Notes: generated by a model from the sequence alone, not told the origin. A stretch of DNA of 45,245 bases from Prochlorococcus sp. AG-402-I20 (GCA_003216975.1 QCHY01000014.1:1-45245), one strand, 5' to 3'. Positions 29,136 through 40,034 are shown, numbered from the stretch's first letter. Translations and numbers: made by a program.

Positions 29136-29497
29136 AGTGGAAACCATTTATCAAGCTTTGATTTTGCTCTTAGCTTTATCTCGGGATTGAGGTGATGTTG
29201 CCAAAGGCTAATTACAGCCGTTAAGGCTACAAGATCATCGCTGAAACCTGTCGCAGGAATAAAGTCGGGAATAAAGTCAAGAGGCACAATTAAATAAGTA
29301 AGTGCTCCGATGATGGATATTCTTACCTGGGGGGGGGTTGAGTTATCCATGATGAGTTCAAATCCCTCTAAAGCAGGCTTTGCAATTGCTCTGCCTGCTC
29401 TTAATAAGATCTTTTTAAGTACCCCCTCGTCTATAACAGAACTTTCAAGTACTTCTGCTTCAAGTACTTCTTTATTTGAGTTTCTTGAGCTAACCAT
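29132..29497 (-). CDS. DUF1232 (YkvA-like) membrane protein
   Basis: This 121-residue protein contains the DUF1232 domain: ISIIGALTYLIVPLDFIPDFIPATGFSDDLVAL, the recognised P-x-D-x-I-P-D signature with a hydrophobic hairpin. The function is unknown; it probably lies in or on the membrane. It begins 3 bases after the sigma factor stop, so the two are co-transcribed. A run of nine G (nine C in the coding strand, 29329-29337) encodes T-P-P-Q just before the domain. Such a run is a slippage-prone site in this AT-rich sequence. Confidence 0.85.
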   Translation of the reverse strand: MVSSRNSNKEVLEAEVLESSVIDEGVLKKILLRAGRAIAKPALEGFELIMDNSTPPQVRISIIGALTYLIVPLDFIPDFIPATGFSDDLVALTAVISLWQHHLNPEIKLRAKSKLDKWFPL

Positions 29498-29500
29498 AAG

Positions 29501-30424
29501 CTAAATACTTGTCTCTAAAAGACCACTTTGAACCCCTGCCTTTCTCAGTTTTCTTAATGCACGCTGTACTACTTGTCTGCAATATTCCCTGCTGCAATTC
29601 ATTTGTCTTGCTACTTCAGCTAGTGTCCTCCATTCATTAGACCCATCTAGGCCAAATCGAAGACTGAGTATGGTTCTCTCTTTGGGTGTGAGATTTGATT
29701 TATCCAATAACGACCAAGCTGATGCACTCCTTTCTGCTAATTCAGCTAGTTCCATAGGGGGAGCTTCCTCACTTGGAAGAATATCGACAAGTTCTGAAGG
29801 ATCTGCTTTTGATTTGACGGCGCCTTGCAAACTTACTGTGATACTTCTCAACTCGCATGCAAGTAGTTCTTCTACTTCCTCTAAAGGAACTTTCATTTGT
29901 ATTGCTATTTGGTTGGCTGAGGGATGAATACCAAGTTCTTGCATTAATCGAGACTTGGCAGCACGAAGTTTTGTTAGCTTTTCATTTATGTTTACAGGGA
30001 TTCTTATAGTTCTACTCTGTGTTGACAGTGCTCTATTTAATCCTTGTCTAATCCACCAATAAGCGTAAGTCGAGAATCGATGACCTCTTTTTGGATCGTA
30101 TTTTTCAACAGCTCTTGTTAGCCCTAATGTACCTTCTTGAATTAAATCAAGAAGGTCAAGACCTTTGCCTTGGTATCGCTTAGCTAAATTTACAACAAGC
30201 CTCAAGTTTGCGGTGATCATTTGATTCTTGGCTCTCTCACCTGCTTTAAGTGTTTTCTTCTCGGCGACTGAATATTCGCACTCTGGCCCATTGCCTCCAG
30301 CTTTTTGACAGCGTTCATTAAGTGCAACCATGGCTTGCACTTCTCTACCCATTGTGAGCTCTTGCTCTGGTGTGAGCAATTCGTGTCTTCCTATTTCTCC
30401 AAGAAAGTCGCTTAAAGAACTCAC
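29501..30424 (-). CDS. Group 2 RNA polymerase sigma factor (RpoD/SigA-like)
   Basis: This non-essential-type sigma-70 factor of 307 residues lacks region 1.1. Region 1.2 begins DFLGEIGRHELLTPEQEL. Region 2 contains NLRLVVNLAKRYQGKGLDLLDLIQEG and the -10 recognition helix HRFSTYAYWWIRQ. Region 3 follows. Region 4 (LTPKERTILSLRFGLDG to CSREYCRQVVQRALRKL) recognises -35. The start is GTG at 30424, supported by a strong GGAGGA Shine-Dalgarno 7 bases upstream. Cyanobacterial group 2 sigmas tune responses to light, carbon and nitrogen. It heads a tight four-gene run ending in a cytochrome. Confidence 0.94.
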   Translation of the reverse strand: MSSLSDFLGEIGRHELLTPEQELTMGREVQAMVALNERCQKAGGNGPECEYSVAEKKTLKAGERAKNQMITANLRLVVNLAKRYQGKGLDLLDLIQEGTLGLTRAVEKYDPKRGHRFSTYAYWWIRQGLNRALSTQSRTIRIPVNINEKLTKLRAAKSRLMQELGIHPSANQIAIQMKVPLEEVEELLACELRSITVSLQGAVKSKADPSELVDILPSEEAPPMELAELAERSASAWSLLDKSNLTPKERTILSLRFGLDGSNEWRTLAEVARQMNCSREYCRQVVQRALRKLRKAGVQSGLLETSI

Positions 30425-30884
30425 GATTTATTCCTCCTTATATTAATAACCTAGAGAAAAATTGTTTACTTTCAATAGGCGTAATAAAGTGTTCGGAATT
30501 TATTATTTATCCTTTATCTATTCTTCATGCCTTAAATAGGTCAAATAAGTCACAAGAAGTTTCCTAAATATTTTGCCTGGCTTCTTATAAATGAAATTAG
30601 ATAATTTTTTTTTTATTTTAAATATCTCAAAACCATTGATATGAAAGATTTTTCTAAATTATTTTCTTGATCTACGAAACTTTTTAAAGTTTTCTTAGAC
30701 TATAAAATTTATTCTCAGGTGTTAAGCATGATTTTAGAAAATCAATGAATTACCAAATATTTAAGAAAATCAGTTAATTTGTTTTTTTCTCTTTCAAGAC
30801 TTTTTTTCGTCTAAGTATGTGTATTTTTACCAAAGAGTCTTGTTTATGATGAATTTAATAATCTAGGAGCTTATGGATTCGCTA
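30425..30884 (-). promoter_or_regulatory. Long AT-rich leader between hisIE and the sigma factor gene
   Basis: These 460 bases hold no credible ORF or recognised RNA gene. They are very AT-rich with many T runs. The clearest structure is an 11-pair inverted repeat, CAAGACTTTTT at 30795-30805 with AAAGAGTCTTG completing it at 30832-30842 (one G-U), loop 26 bases, just past the hisIE stop. It could be part of a hisIE terminator though no T-tract follows on the minus strand. The remainder is the probable promoter/leader of the sigma factor operon. A small RNA cannot be excluded by eye. Confidence 0.4.
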
Positions 30885-31526
30885 TTAATTTCTTCTTGGA
30901 CTACCTCTTCTTTTAACTAAAACTTTTAGAACGTCTTCCCAAGAAACATTTTGATGCGCTAAAGAAACTTGCAGATGGAAAACTAGATCTGCAGCCTCAT
31001 TAGCAACTGAAATCGGATTTTTATCTTTACAAGCCATAATAAATTCCGCTGTTTCTTCGCCTATTTTTTTTAGGATTTTATTATCGCCTTCCTTTAGAAG
31101 ACTATTTGTATAGCTTCCCTCCTCAGGATTACTTTTACGACTCTCTATGACTTTGAATAATTCACTACAAGCATCAGATGGAGGGTAGAGAACGTCTTCA
31201 TTTGATTCTAAATCTTTAAAGAAACAACTTCTTTTTCCTGTGTGACATGCGATTGAACCAATTTGTTCAATTGATAAAAGTATTGTATCTGAATCGCAAT
31301 CAGTCCTAATTCCTTTCAATTTTTGAAAATGACCGCTTGTTTCCCCCTTGTGCCAAAGTTCTTTCCGTGACCGACTCCAATAGTGAACTTCGCCAGATTC
31401 TAATGTTTTCGTAATGGCTTCTTTGTTCATCCAGGCCATCATTAAAATGGAGCCATCGACCCAATCTTGCGCTATGGCTGGGATCAAGCCATTTTGATCA
31501 AAATGTAGATTATCTATAAAAAGCAT
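30885..31526 (-). CDS. hisI: HisIE, bifunctional phosphoribosyl-AMP cyclohydrolase / phosphoribosyl-ATP pyrophosphatase
   Basis: This bifunctional enzyme performs steps two and three of histidine synthesis. It has 213 residues. The HisI domain (about 1-115) has MAWMNKEAI, YWSRSRKELWHKGETSGH, the metal-binding DCDSDTILL and CHTGKRSCFF. The HisE domain (about 120-213) has KKIGEETAEFIMACKD and the NEAADLVFHLQV helix. HisG, the first enzyme of the pathway, is also in the window (15344). It is divergent from the QueD-like gene at 31604. Confidence 0.96.
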   Translation of the reverse strand: MLFIDNLHFDQNGLIPAIAQDWVDGSILMMAWMNKEAITKTLESGEVHYWSRSRKELWHKGETSGHFQKLKGIRTDCDSDTILLSIEQIGSIACHTGKRSCFFKDLESNEDVLYPPSDACSELFKVIESRKSNPEEGSYTNSLLKEGDNKILKKIGEETAEFIMACKDKNPISVANEAADLVFHLQVSLAHQNVSWEDVLKVLVKRRGSPRRN

Positions 31527-31603
31527 TTTTAATTAAGCTAACTAGGCTTTTAAACTCTAATTATTTAAATTTAATCCTCTAATGGTTTTTTATTCATCTT
31601 TTT

Positions 31604-32074
31604 ATGACGATTAAAGATATTCCATTTAATTGCTCAAAGCATTTTAAAGGCTATCCATGCTCTCACCGCCAATGGAAACATAAAGGACACTGTCGTTATG
31701 TTCATGGATACAGTCGAAGCTTTACTTTTTATTTTGCTTCAAATGAACTTGATGAAAATGGTTTCGTTGTCGATTTTTCAAGTCTGAGGACTTTGGAAGA
31801 GAAGTTAAGAGATCATTTTGATCATACTTTTCTAGTCAATTTTGATGACCCTCTTCTTGAAACATGGAAAAAACTTCACTCTGATGAAGTACTGGATCTT
31901 AGAGTCATGGATAATGTTGGGATGGAGGGAACTGCTGCATTAGTTTGGGGATGGGCTAATGATTTACTATTTTCAAGAGAGAAAGGTAGATCTTGTTGTT
32001 GGAAAGCAATAGCGCATGAAAATGATATTAATTCTGCTAGTTATACCTTCTTCCCTGAATGGTTTAAACCTTGA
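31604..32074 (+). CDS. 6-pyruvoyl/6-carboxy-tetrahydropterin synthase family protein (QueD-like)
   Basis: This 156-residue PTPS/QueD-fold protein is related to the enzyme that makes 6-carboxytetrahydropterin for queuosine. C30 and H34 lie in GHCRYVHGYSRSF. VVDFSSL and FDHTFLVN are the usual downstream motifs, and GMEGTAALVWGW and AHENDINSASY occupy the expected C-terminal positions. The zinc motif reads HGY rather than the usual HGH, so one ligand may come from another of its many histidines (H13, H21, H26 or H29). I recall similar HGY sequences in proteobacteria. The product may differ from QueD, so I give no symbol. Confidence 0.82.
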   Translation: MTIKDIPFNCSKHFKGYPCSHRQWKHKGHCRYVHGYSRSFTFYFASNELDENGFVVDFSSLRTLEEKLRDHFDHTFLVNFDDPLLETWKKLHSDEVLDLRVMDNVGMEGTAALVWGWANDLLFSREKGRSCCWKAIAHENDINSASYTFFPEWFKP

Positions 32075-32126
32075 TAGCCTCAGTTCTTTTGGTTAAGATA
32101 CAATTTGTTTAAAGCTGTTATATTTT

Positions 32127-34718
32127 TTAGTTGAAAATTAATTTTGAATCTTTTTTCTCTATTTTGATGGTGCTTCCCTCTTTGTATTTACCTTTTAGTA
32201 TATATTTCGCTATTTCACTTTCTAATTCTTTTTGAATAACCCTTTTTAATGGTCTCGCGCCATAGCTCGGATTATATCCAAGTTCAGTAATTAAAAATAG
32301 AACATCATTATTAATCTCAAGCTTGATTCCTTTCGCTTCTAATCTTTCTCTTAAACTATTTAATTGTAAGTCAACTACTTTAAGTAGAGTTTCTTTTTTA
32401 AGTGGTTCGAAAATAATTATTTCATCAAGTCTGTTTAGGAACTCAGGTTTGAAATTTGATTTTAGTTCTTGATTAATAAGTTCATCTATATTTGCCGAAA
32501 GATTATTAGCTATATCATTATCAGCGATTAATTCGCTTCCTAAATTACTGGTGAGAATAATAATAGTGTTTTTGAAGTTTGTTGTTCTTCCTTGCCCATC
32601 GGTTACTCGGCCCTCGTCAAGTACCTGTAGCAATACATTGAAAACATCTTTATGTGCTTTTTCAATTTCATCGAATAGCAAAACGCAGTAAGGTTTTCTT
32701 CTGATTGCTTCTGTTAATTGTCCACCTGCTTCGTATCCAACGTAACCAGGAGGAGCACCAATTAAGCGACTTACAGAGTGTTTTTCCATATATTCAGACA
32801 TGTCTATTCTAATTAGGGCATTTTCACTATCAAAAAGTTGAGAAGCCAAAGCCTTAGACAATTCTGTTTTGCCCACGCCTGTCGGTCCTAAAAATAAAAA
32901 ACTTGCAATTGGTCTGCTTGGATCACTAAGTCCTGTCCTGGATCTTTGTATTGCAGAAGATATTGATTGAACGGCTTTATTTTGACCAATAACTTTTTTA
33001 TGTAGCTCAGCTTCAAGATTAAGTAATTTTTCAATTTCAGTTTGAGCAAGTCTTTTAACTGGGATAGATGTCCACTTTGCAATTATTTCAGCTACATCAT
33101 CGGCTAAAACCTCTTCTCTCAAAAGTGATTTCTCAGCATTTTGAGACGAATTTTTTAAATTAAGTTCTTTAGCTTGTAAATTTTGTTGATAGTTTACAAG
33201 CGTCCCGTATTCAAGTTCAGCAGCCCTGTTGAGATCATAATTCCTTTTTGCTTTTTCTATTTCTAGTTGTACTTTTTCAATTTCTTCTTTAAGTGTTGAA
33301 ATTTCTTCAATTGACTCTTTTTCTTGTTTCCATTTCTTGTTTACTTCGATTTGATTTTTTGTTAATAATGCAAGTTCTTTAGTAATTAATTCGAGTCTCT
33401 CTTGACTTGAAGTGTCTGACTCACCCTCCAAAGATAATTTCTCCATTTCAAGTTGGATGATTTTTCTATCGATCTCATCAATTTCTTCTGGTTTTGATGT
33501 TATTTCCATCTTTAAACGCGATGCTGATTCATCTATTAGATCAATAGCTTTATCAGGTAAATACCTCTCGGGTATATACCTATCACTCAATATCGCTGCA
33601 GCTATGAGAGCGTTATCAGAAATACGAACACCATGATGCACTTCATATCTTTCTTTTAGTCCACGTAAGATCGAAATCGTATCTTGGACTGAGGGTTGTT
33701 TTACAAGTATTTGCTGAAACCTTCTTTCCAGCGCAGGGTCTTTCTCAAAATTTTCTCTATGTTCATTGATTGTTGTTGCTCCAATACATCTCAGTTCACC
33801 TCTGGCAAGCATTGGTTTTAGGAGATTACTAGCGTCCATTGCACCACCACTCGCTCCTGCTCCTACGACAGTATGTATTTCATCGATGAACAAAATTATT
33901 TTTCCTTCTGAATCTGTGACATTTTTAAGAACTGACTTAAGTCTCTCTTCAAATTCACCTCTGAATTTTGCACCTGCTATAAGTGCCCCCATGTCTAAGG
34001 AAATTAGTTGACGCTCCTCAAGGGCTGCAGGAACATCTCCGTTGATAATTCTTTGTGCTAAACCTTCAATAATTGCTGTTTTTCCTACGCCAGCTTCCCC
34101 AATTAATACGGGATTATTTTTAGTTCTGCGGCTAAGTATTTGAATCGTTCTTCGGATTTCCTCATCTCTTCCAATTACAGGATCTAATTTTCCATCTCTT
34201 GCGGCAGAAGTAAGGTCTTGGCCGTACTTCTGCAGAGCTTCATAGCTATTTTCAGCATTTTTTTGGGTCACTTTTTTGTCCCCTCTGATAGCATTTACAG
34301 CCTTAAGAAGGCTATTTTTGTTGATTTGATTTTGTTCAAATAATCTATGACAAACTCTCTGGTCATCAAATAGGGAAATCACTAAATGTTCGCTTGAAAT
34401 AAACTCATCTTTGAATAAGTGTTTAATATTGTTTGCTCTTGAAATTGAAAAAGATATATTTTTACCAAAGAAAATGGATTCTTGGGCCTTCAGCATTTTT
34501 GGTTGGTTTTTTATAAATTCTTCTATTTCTGTGAGTAACTTTTTTATTGTCCCGCCCGATCTCTCTATCGCTTTTATTGCGATTTCATTTTTTTTTAGAA
34601 GAGACCAAAGAAGATGTTCTGTTTCTAAAGTCTGATGTTTTTCAGTTAATGCTAAATCTTTTGCATCAATGATCCCTTGCCAAGCACTGTTAGTAAAATC
34701 GTCAGGATTTACCTTCAT
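32127..34718 (-). CDS. clpB: ClpB disaggregase chaperone
   Basis: ClpB (Hsp104) is a hexameric AAA+ machine that rescues aggregated proteins with DnaK. The length is 863 residues. The Clp N domain (about 1-145) is followed by AAA-1, with Walker A GEAGVGKT and [12 protein letters not shown]. The coiled-coil middle domain (about 400-530, rich in E, K and L) separates it from AAA-2, with GPTGVGKTE and [10 protein letters not shown]. The C-terminal D2-small domain contains [13 protein letters not shown]. Cyanobacteria often carry two ClpB proteins; whether this is the heat-induced ClpB1 or the constitutive ClpB2 is not clear. It converges with the QueD-like gene. Confidence 0.95.
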   Translation of the reverse strand: MKVNPDDFTNSAWQGIIDAKDLALTEKHQTLETEHLLWSLLKKNEIAIKAIERSGGTIKKLLTEIEEFIKNQPKMLKAQESIFFGKNISFSISRANNIKHLFKDEFISSEHLVISLFDDQRVCHRLFEQNQINKNSLLKAVNAIRGDKKVTQKNAENSYEALQKYGQDLTSAARDGKLDPVIGRDEEIRRTIQILSRRTKNNPVLIGEAGVGKTAIIEGLAQRIINGDVPAALEERQLISLDMGALIAGAKFRGEFEERLKSVLKNVTDSEGKIILFIDEIHTVVGAGASGGAMDASNLLKPMLARGELRCIGATTINEHRENFEKDPALERRFQQILVKQPSVQDTISILRGLKERYEVHHGVRISDNALIAAAILSDRYIPERYLPDKAIDLIDESASRLKMEITSKPEEIDEIDRKIIQLEMEKLSLEGESDTSSQERLELITKELALLTKNQIEVNKKWKQEKESIEEISTLKEEIEKVQLEIEKAKRNYDLNRAAELEYGTLVNYQQNLQAKELNLKNSSQNAEKSLLREEVLADDVAEIIAKWTSIPVKRLAQTEIEKLLNLEAELHKKVIGQNKAVQSISSAIQRSRTGLSDPSRPIASFLFLGPTGVGKTELSKALASQLFDSENALIRIDMSEYMEKHSVSRLIGAPPGYVGYEAGGQLTEAIRRKPYCVLLFDEIEKAHKDVFNVLLQVLDEGRVTDGQGRTTNFKNTIIILTSNLGSELIADNDIANNLSANIDELINQELKSNFKPEFLNRLDEIIIFEPLKKETLLKVVDLQLNSLRERLEAKGIKLEINNDVLFLITELGYNPSYGARPLKRVIQKELESEIAKYILKGKYKEGSTIKIEKKDSKLIFN

Positions 34719-35103
34719 ACTTAGAATTAATTGCCGAATTTATACTATTCAAGTTTATTGATTGTATGGATATAAGAAAACCGACCTTTTCTTTCTTGTT
34801 ATAATAAATTTGTGTAATCACTTTAAGTTTTTTTGAGCTAATTACTTCAATTTTTAATATCTTGATTTTATCTATCTTCGATCTTTTATTCATATTTATT
34901 ATCAGTTTTATCGTAATTAAAATTCTCCCGTTTGATAGAGAATTAAAGATTTTCCTCAACTAATAAAAAATCCTTTGATGTTTTAAATTGCAATTGTTTC
35001 TATTAAAAAAATAATACTTAGTACGTTTGATTGAATTTCTAAATATATTTTTTCAAAAAAAAAGATGGGGGAGACCCCATCCTTAATAAATTTTTTTGGA
35101 TAT
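34719..35103 (-). other. Intergenic region between petE and clpB
   Basis: These 385 very AT-rich bases contain the petE terminator (35055-35081) and presumably the clpB promoter. A minus-strand frame at 34702-34959 would encode a lysine/isoleucine/asparagine-rich protein that overlaps the clpB start; I consider it chance. No RNA gene, repeat or recognised heat-shock element is apparent. Confidence 0.5.
35055..35081 (-). terminator. Rho-independent terminator of petE
   Basis: On the minus strand GATGGGG (35081-35075) pairs with CCCCATC (35070-35064) around a 4-base loop, and is followed at once by nine T (35063-35055). This is a textbook intrinsic terminator 22 bases after the petE stop. It is the only unambiguous one in the window and fits a short, abundant monocistronic transcript. 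Confidence 0.93.
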
Positions 35104-35454
35104 TTATTTGACTACGACTTTTCCAACCATGCCTGCACCCCTGTGAGGCTCGCAGTAAAAGTCATATGTTCCAGCTGTGCTAAAAGTTCTCTCCCAAGAC
35201 TCTCCTGGAGCAAAAGCTAAATCTGGATGACTTAGATCATCATTTCCGTCAAAAACGGCATTATGAGGAGCAAGTTTGTTGTTTACAAACTTTACTGTGT
35301 CACCAGCACTTATGTTGAGGGTGCTTGGTTCGAAAGCTAGCATTCCTGCATCAGTTCCAAGCTTGACTTCAACAGTTGAAGCATTCACATTGGATACGCC
35401 AATTACTAGAAATGCAAAGAAAGCAAATAACGCTGTTGAAATAGAACGAATCAT
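35104..35454 (-). CDS. petE: Plastocyanin
   Basis: This type 1 copper protein carries electrons from cytochrome b6f to photosystem I in the thylakoid lumen. It has 116 residues, with a signal peptide of about 25 residues ([19 protein letters not shown], ending near NVNAS). Copper ligands are H64 (PHNAVF), C101 and H104 ([12 protein letters not shown]), and M109. The length and [11 protein letters not shown] ending are typical. It has its own intrinsic terminator. A c6-like cytochrome is also encoded at 28439. Confidence 0.97.
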   Translation of the reverse strand: MIRSISTALFAFFAFLVIGVSNVNASTVEVKLGTDAGMLAFEPSTLNISAGDTVKFVNNKLAPHNAVFDGNDDLSHPDLAFAPGESWERTFSTAGTYDFYCEPHRGAGMVGKVVVK

Positions 35455-35508
35455 GAAATTAATTCTTCTCTTTTATTAATTTTACTACTTTAGCTTCTGT
35501 TTTACATT

Positions 35509-36495
35509 TTAGTGTTTAGTTAAACCAGAATTATGTAAAACTTGACTTAGAGTTTTGGCATAGCTGATACCTCCAAAGGTCTCAGGAGAGGTTACGGGTT
35601 CATGTATAAAGTGTTTTTGTCTAAGACTGAATCTATCCCATTTTGTAATTTGAATTGGTAGTAACGTCGTTAAGAGTTCAATAAGCCAAGTCCAGATAGG
35701 GATTTGAGGGACTTTACTCATTCCTTTCCATCTTAGAAGCGTCTGAATTACTACATCAATACTTATGTAGGGTTGCCCTAAAACTAATTTTTTTATTTTA
35801 CTGCCAATAACAGGTTGTGCAGGTTTGAAATTAGAGGTGGCCAGATGCCCGCATATGAAAGCAATGTCTGCTGCGTGAATAAAATGAAACCTTGAGAATA
35901 ATTTTATCCATCTTGCTAGCCAGATCCATTTCAATGCATCTCTGAGGCCTTCCGTTAGATAACTAGTTGGGAATTTACTTTTTCCGTCTAAACGACCGCC
36001 AAAAACTAGTGTTGGGAATACAGCAATGATCTTAGTTGCGAGCTTATGAGATTCAAGCTCTCTAAGGCATTGTGCTTTCGTTTGTATATACTCTGTTCCA
36101 TAGGTAAAAGCTTCCGGTAACAATTTTAAGTTTCTATCAAGAACACTTGCAGTTGAGAAATAAATAATTTGCTTGATATTTGAAGGATTTAGTAAATTGA
36201 GCAAATTTTTTACTGCATCAATATTCACTTCTTTCGCTCTTTTAGGGTCTCCCCAAGCTGTTGCAGTATGAATAACTCTGTTGACTTCTGAAATTTCTTT
36301 CTTGAACTTATTTGAGTGTCTCAAATCTCCTACTAAAATTTTAATCCTTGGATTTTCTAAATTTATTGAAGTTATTTTTTTTGGATCTCTAACCCATAAA
36401 AATAATTCTGAACTTGAGTTTTCGATTAGCCAATTTGTTATGTATTGTCCAATACATCCACTTGCACCTGTGATCAAAATTATTTCGTTTTTCAA
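35509..36495 (-). CDS. NAD-dependent epimerase/dehydratase (extended SDR)
   Basis: This extended short-chain dehydrogenase/reductase has 328 residues. The dinucleotide motif [11 protein letters not shown] is near the start, HTATAWGDP lies in the middle strand, and the catalytic pair is Y-x-x-x-K in TEYIQTKAQ. The substrate is unknown. The start is TTG at 36495 and overlaps the hemE stop (TTGA), so it is likely translated by coupling to hemE. The C-terminal half ([19 protein letters not shown]) is hydrophobic and may contact the membrane. A haem or chlorophyll role is possible from the neighbour but unproven. Confidence 0.85.
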   Translation of the reverse strand: MKNEIILITGASGCIGQYITNWLIENSSSELFLWVRDPKKITSINLENPRIKILVGDLRHSNKFKKEISEVNRVIHTATAWGDPKRAKEVNIDAVKNLLNLLNPSNIKQIIYFSTASVLDRNLKLLPEAFTYGTEYIQTKAQCLRELESHKLATKIIAVFPTLVFGGRLDGKSKFPTSYLTEGLRDALKWIWLARWIKLFSRFHFIHAADIAFICGHLATSNFKPAQPVIGSKIKKLVLGQPYISIDVVIQTLLRWKGMSKVPQIPIWTWLIELLTTLLPIQITKWDRFSLRQKHFIHEPVTSPETFGGISYAKTLSQVLHNSGLTKH

Positions 36496-37550
36496 GATGA
36501 AACTTTTATAATTTCATTGACGTTTTTGCCAGCCTCGAAAAACACTCTTGCATTTTCTTCTGGCGTCCCAGGAAGTATTCCATGACCAAGGTTAAGAATA
36601 TGTTTTCTACCTTTGGCTTTTTTGACGACATCAACAATTCTTGATCTAATTGCATCAGGAGTACCAAACAAAAGTCCTGGATCAACATTCCCTTGGACTC
36701 CTACTGTTTGAGGAAGCCTTTTTAGTCCATCAGCCATGTCAACAGTCCAATCTAAAGAGACTATATCTACTCCGGTTTGTCCCATCCTTTCAAGAACTCC
36801 AGCACTACCAGAGATATATAAAATCATAGGTGTATCCGGATGTTTCTCTTTTACTAAATTGACTACTTTTTGTTGATAAGGTGCAGCAAACTCGTCATAA
36901 TCTTGTGGACTTAATTGTCCCGCCCATGAATCAAACATTTGAACTACTTGGGCCCCAGATTCGATTTGATAAGACAAGTAGTTCGCAATTGATTCTGCAA
37001 AGTGATTTAAAAGTTGATGCAGTAGTTCTGGTTCTTGGAATGCCATCGCCTTGATAACGGCATAATTTTTACTGCTTTTCCCTTCTACGACATACGCAGC
37101 AAGAGTCCATGGAGCACCTACAAATCCAAGAACTGCAGCCTTGTTCCCAACGCTTTCCCTTAGCCTTCCAAGGACTTCACCAACAAAAGACATGCTTTCT
37201 TCTGGTTGAAGGGGTTTTAGATCTTTAACCTGTTTTAGGCTTCTTATTGGGTCGTTTATCAAGGGTCCTTTACTTTCAACGATGTCAAAGTTGATTCCCA
37301 TTCCAGGAAGAGGAGTCAAGATATCTGAAAAAAGTATTACTCCATCTGGTTGAAAAGCTTTAAAAGGTTGCATTGAAATTTCATAAGAAAGATCGGGGTT
37401 TTCGGATCTTTCCCTAAAACTTGGATGGTTATCACGCAGGTCTCGATATACCTTCATGTATCTCCCCGCTTGTCGCATCATCCAAACCGGGGGCCTTTCA
37501 ACATTTTCTCCGCGAGCGGCACGAAGTAGTAAAGGAATAGTGTCGTTCAT
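36492..37550 (-). CDS. hemE: Uroporphyrinogen decarboxylase
   Basis: HemE removes four carboxyl groups from uroporphyrinogen III to give coproporphyrinogen III, shared by haem and chlorophyll synthesis. It has 352 residues. The signature [18 protein letters not shown] near residue 19 carries the substrate-binding arginines. The catalytic aspartate lies in [29 protein letters not shown] and the C-terminal [15 protein letters not shown] are also conserved. It overlaps the SDR gene by 4 bases and lies 160 bases downstream of glgB's upstream partner run. It provides precursor for the DPOR products at the window start. Confidence 0.96.
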   Translation of the reverse strand: MNDTIPLLLRAARGENVERPPVWMMRQAGRYMKVYRDLRDNHPSFRERSENPDLSYEISMQPFKAFQPDGVILFSDILTPLPGMGINFDIVESKGPLINDPIRSLKQVKDLKPLQPEESMSFVGEVLGRLRESVGNKAAVLGFVGAPWTLAAYVVEGKSSKNYAVIKAMAFQEPELLHQLLNHFAESIANYLSYQIESGAQVVQMFDSWAGQLSPQDYDEFAAPYQQKVVNLVKEKHPDTPMILYISGSAGVLERMGQTGVDIVSLDWTVDMADGLKRLPQTVGVQGNVDPGLLFGTPDAIRSRIVDVVKKAKGRKHILNLGHGILPGTPEENARVFFEAGKNVNEIIKVSS

Positions 37551-37710
37551 TATTTTGTCCTTTTAATCGAAAAACTTACATGAAGCAGTAACTTGAAAAT
37601 CATGAAATAGGTTCTCTGCAAAAGTTCGTCATACCTTTTGAATTTTTACATCCAGACGACAGTTGAAATTAGGTTATGAGGCAAGGTGAAACATTTCTAT
37701 TCGAGGAAGG

Positions 37711-39978
37711 TTAATTCTTCTTGCATTTATGCTTAAGAACCAAAACGCTAAGAGGAGGAAGACAAAGATCTATCGAATTTTCATAGCCATGTATGTTGTA
37801 TAAATCTGTTGATTTCCCTCCCATATTACCTAGATTTGAGCCTCCATATTGATTCGCATCTGTGTTGAGAATTTCTTCATAGAAGCCATCAACAGGAACA
37901 CCTATTCTGTAATTAGAATGATTTTGAGGGGTAAAGTTTGCCACTATTACTAACCATTCACCGTTAGTTTTTTCTCTTCTCATAAAACTGATTACTGAAT
38001 TTTTATTATCATCGCAATCAATCCACTGGAATCCGTATTCGTCAAAATCATTTCTCCATAATGCAGGCTCTTTTTTGTAAAGGCTATTCAAATCATCTAC
38101 TAATTTTTGTATTCCTTTGTGAGGTTCATAATTTAGAAGATCCCATTGCAAATCATCCCAAACATTCCATTCTTGGCGCTGCCCAAATTCCATTCCCATA
38201 AATATTGTTTTTTTACCTGGATGTGTCCACATATATGCAAGCAAGGCTCGTGTATTAGCATACTTCTGCCAGTCATCACCTGGCATTTTGTGTAAGAGAT
38301 GACTTTTCCCGTGAACGACTTCATCGTGGCTTAAAGCAAGCATAAAGTTTTCGGTAAAGTTATAACAAATGGAGAAAGTAATGTTATTTTGATTGAATTG
38401 TCTAAACCATGGGTCAATTTCAAAATAATCGAGCATATCGTGCATCCAACCCATGTTCCATTTGAGATTGAAACCGAGTCCATCCATGTCAGTTGGTTTG
38501 GTTACACCAGTCCATGTTGTTGATTCTTCGGCAATAGAAAGTGCACCTGGATAATGTTGAAAAAGAACGTGATTAGCCTGTTGTAGAAATCTAACTGCTT
38601 CAAAATTTTCATTCCCTCCATCTTCATTAGGGATCCATTCACCCTCCGGACGAAGATAGTCTTTGTAAAGCATTGAGGCAACTGCATCAACACGTATTCC
38701 ATCTATGTGGAATTGATCAAACCAGAAAATTAGATTTGCAACTAAAAAATTCCGAACTTCATTTCGACTATAATTAAAAATTAATGTTCCCCATTCTTTG
38801 TGCTCTCCAATTCTGGGATCTGAATGCTCGTATAGATGGCTTCCATCAAAATAAGCAAGTCCATGCTGATCTTTAGGGAAGTGGCCTGGGACCCAATCGA
38901 GAATGATTCCTATTCCCTCGTTATGGCATGAATCAACGAAAGCACGAAACTCATCTGGTGATCCATATCTACTTGTAGGTGCATACCAACCAGTAACTTG
39001 ATACCCCCATGAGCCATCAAAAGGGTGCTCGGAAATGGGCATAAGCTCGATATGAGTGAAGCCACGCTCTTTGACATAAGGAATAACTTTATTTGCCAGC
39101 TCTTTGTATGTAAGCAATCTTGAGCCAGGCTTCATATCTGCTGCTGGAACGGGGGCTCTGTGCTGTCCGTTTGAGTTGATAAATGGATCGCCTGAGGATG
39201 CATGCATCCAGCTCCCTAAATGCATTTCATAAACCGATATCGGTTGCTCTAAGGGGTCTCTATTGTCACGCTTGGATATCCAAGACTGATCATTCCATTG
39301 AAATGAATCGATTTTTGATATGACTGAGCTTTTTGCAGGCCTTACTTCATGTTGAAAACCATAAGGGTCGGCTTTCTCGTAGCAATGTCCTTTTTCAGTC
39401 CTGATTTCATATTTGTATAAATCTCCTTCACTTAGACCAGGTATGAATAGTTCCCAAATTCCTCCCAGACGTTGTTGCATAGGGTGATGCCGGCCATCCC
39501 ATGAATTGAGATCACCAATAACAGAAACGCTTTTTGCATGAGGAGCCCATAAGCAAAACATAACCCCTCGCTTTTTATCTATTTCAGTGAGATGAGCACC
39601 CATTTTTCGCCAAATATGATGGTGATTTCCCTCCGCAAAAAGATGTCTATCAATTTCACCCATCCACTCTTTACGGAAACTCCAAGGATCATGCTGAACA
39701 TGTTCAATTCCTCCTCTATTTACTTTTATTTGATAGTCAGTACCAGGATCTTTTTCTAAAACCCCCTCAAATATCCATTCATGGTTGGGGTTTTGTAGCT
39801 GAATTTTCGTTTCTTGTGTTCTCAGCTCAACTGCAGTTGCCTCAGGCATCCATATTCGAATTATCCATTTATCTTTAAATGGTTGAGGACCAAGAATAGA
39901 AAAAGGACTTTCATGTCTGCATTCAGAAAGTCTTTGTCCGTCATCGCTCAAAGAATCTAGAAGGATAGACACGGACAT
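37711..39978 (-). CDS. glgB: 1,4-alpha-glucan branching enzyme
   Basis: GlgB makes the alpha-1,6 branches of glycogen, the carbon store filled by photosynthesis. It has 755 residues. N-terminal carbohydrate-binding modules (the second around residues 125-220, [19 protein letters not shown]) precede the GH13 catalytic barrel. Region I is DWVPGHF, region [12 protein letters not shown] holds the nucleophile aspartate, region III AEEST holds the acid/base glutamate, and region IV is [12 protein letters not shown]-terminal beta domain ends it ([11 protein letters not shown]). It lies 56 bases downstream of the CocE-type gene on the same strand. Confidence 0.96.
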   Translation of the reverse strand: MSVSILLDSLSDDGQRLSECRHESPFSILGPQPFKDKWIIRIWMPEATAVELRTQETKIQLQNPNHEWIFEGVLEKDPGTDYQIKVNRGGIEHVQHDPWSFRKEWMGEIDRHLFAEGNHHHIWRKMGAHLTEIDKKRGVMFCLWAPHAKSVSVIGDLNSWDGRHHPMQQRLGGIWELFIPGLSEGDLYKYEIRTEKGHCYEKADPYGFQHEVRPAKSSVISKIDSFQWNDQSWISKRDNRDPLEQPISVYEMHLGSWMHASSGDPFINSNGQHRAPVPAADMKPGSRLLTYKELANKVIPYVKERGFTHIELMPISEHPFDGSWGYQVTGWYAPTSRYGSPDEFRAFVDSCHNEGIGIILDWVPGHFPKDQHGLAYFDGSHLYEHSDPRIGEHKEWGTLIFNYSRNEVRNFLVANLIFWFDQFHIDGIRVDAVASMLYKDYLRPEGEWIPNEDGGNENFEAVRFLQQANHVLFQHYPGALSIAEESTTWTGVTKPTDMDGLGFNLKWNMGWMHDMLDYFEIDPWFRQFNQNNITFSICYNFTENFMLALSHDEVVHGKSHLLHKMPGDDWQKYANTRALLAYMWTHPGKKTIFMGMEFGQRQEWNVWDDLQWDLLNYEPHKGIQKLVDDLNSLYKKEPALWRNDFDEYGFQWIDCDDNKNSVISFMRREKTNGEWLVIVANFTPQNHSNYRIGVPVDGFYEEILNTDANQYGGSNLGNMGGKSTDLYNIHGYENSIDLCLPPLSVLVLKHKCKKN

Positions 39979-40034
39979 GACTTATTTCTGAAATAGCTAG
40001 TTAGCTTAATCCTATGCAAGTAAATATTGAACCC

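Noticed and set aside
34702-34959. Minus-strand 85-codon frame before clpB
   Set aside because: It overlaps the clpB start, is composed mostly of K, I, N and S as expected from AT-rich noncoding DNA, and has no recognisable motif.
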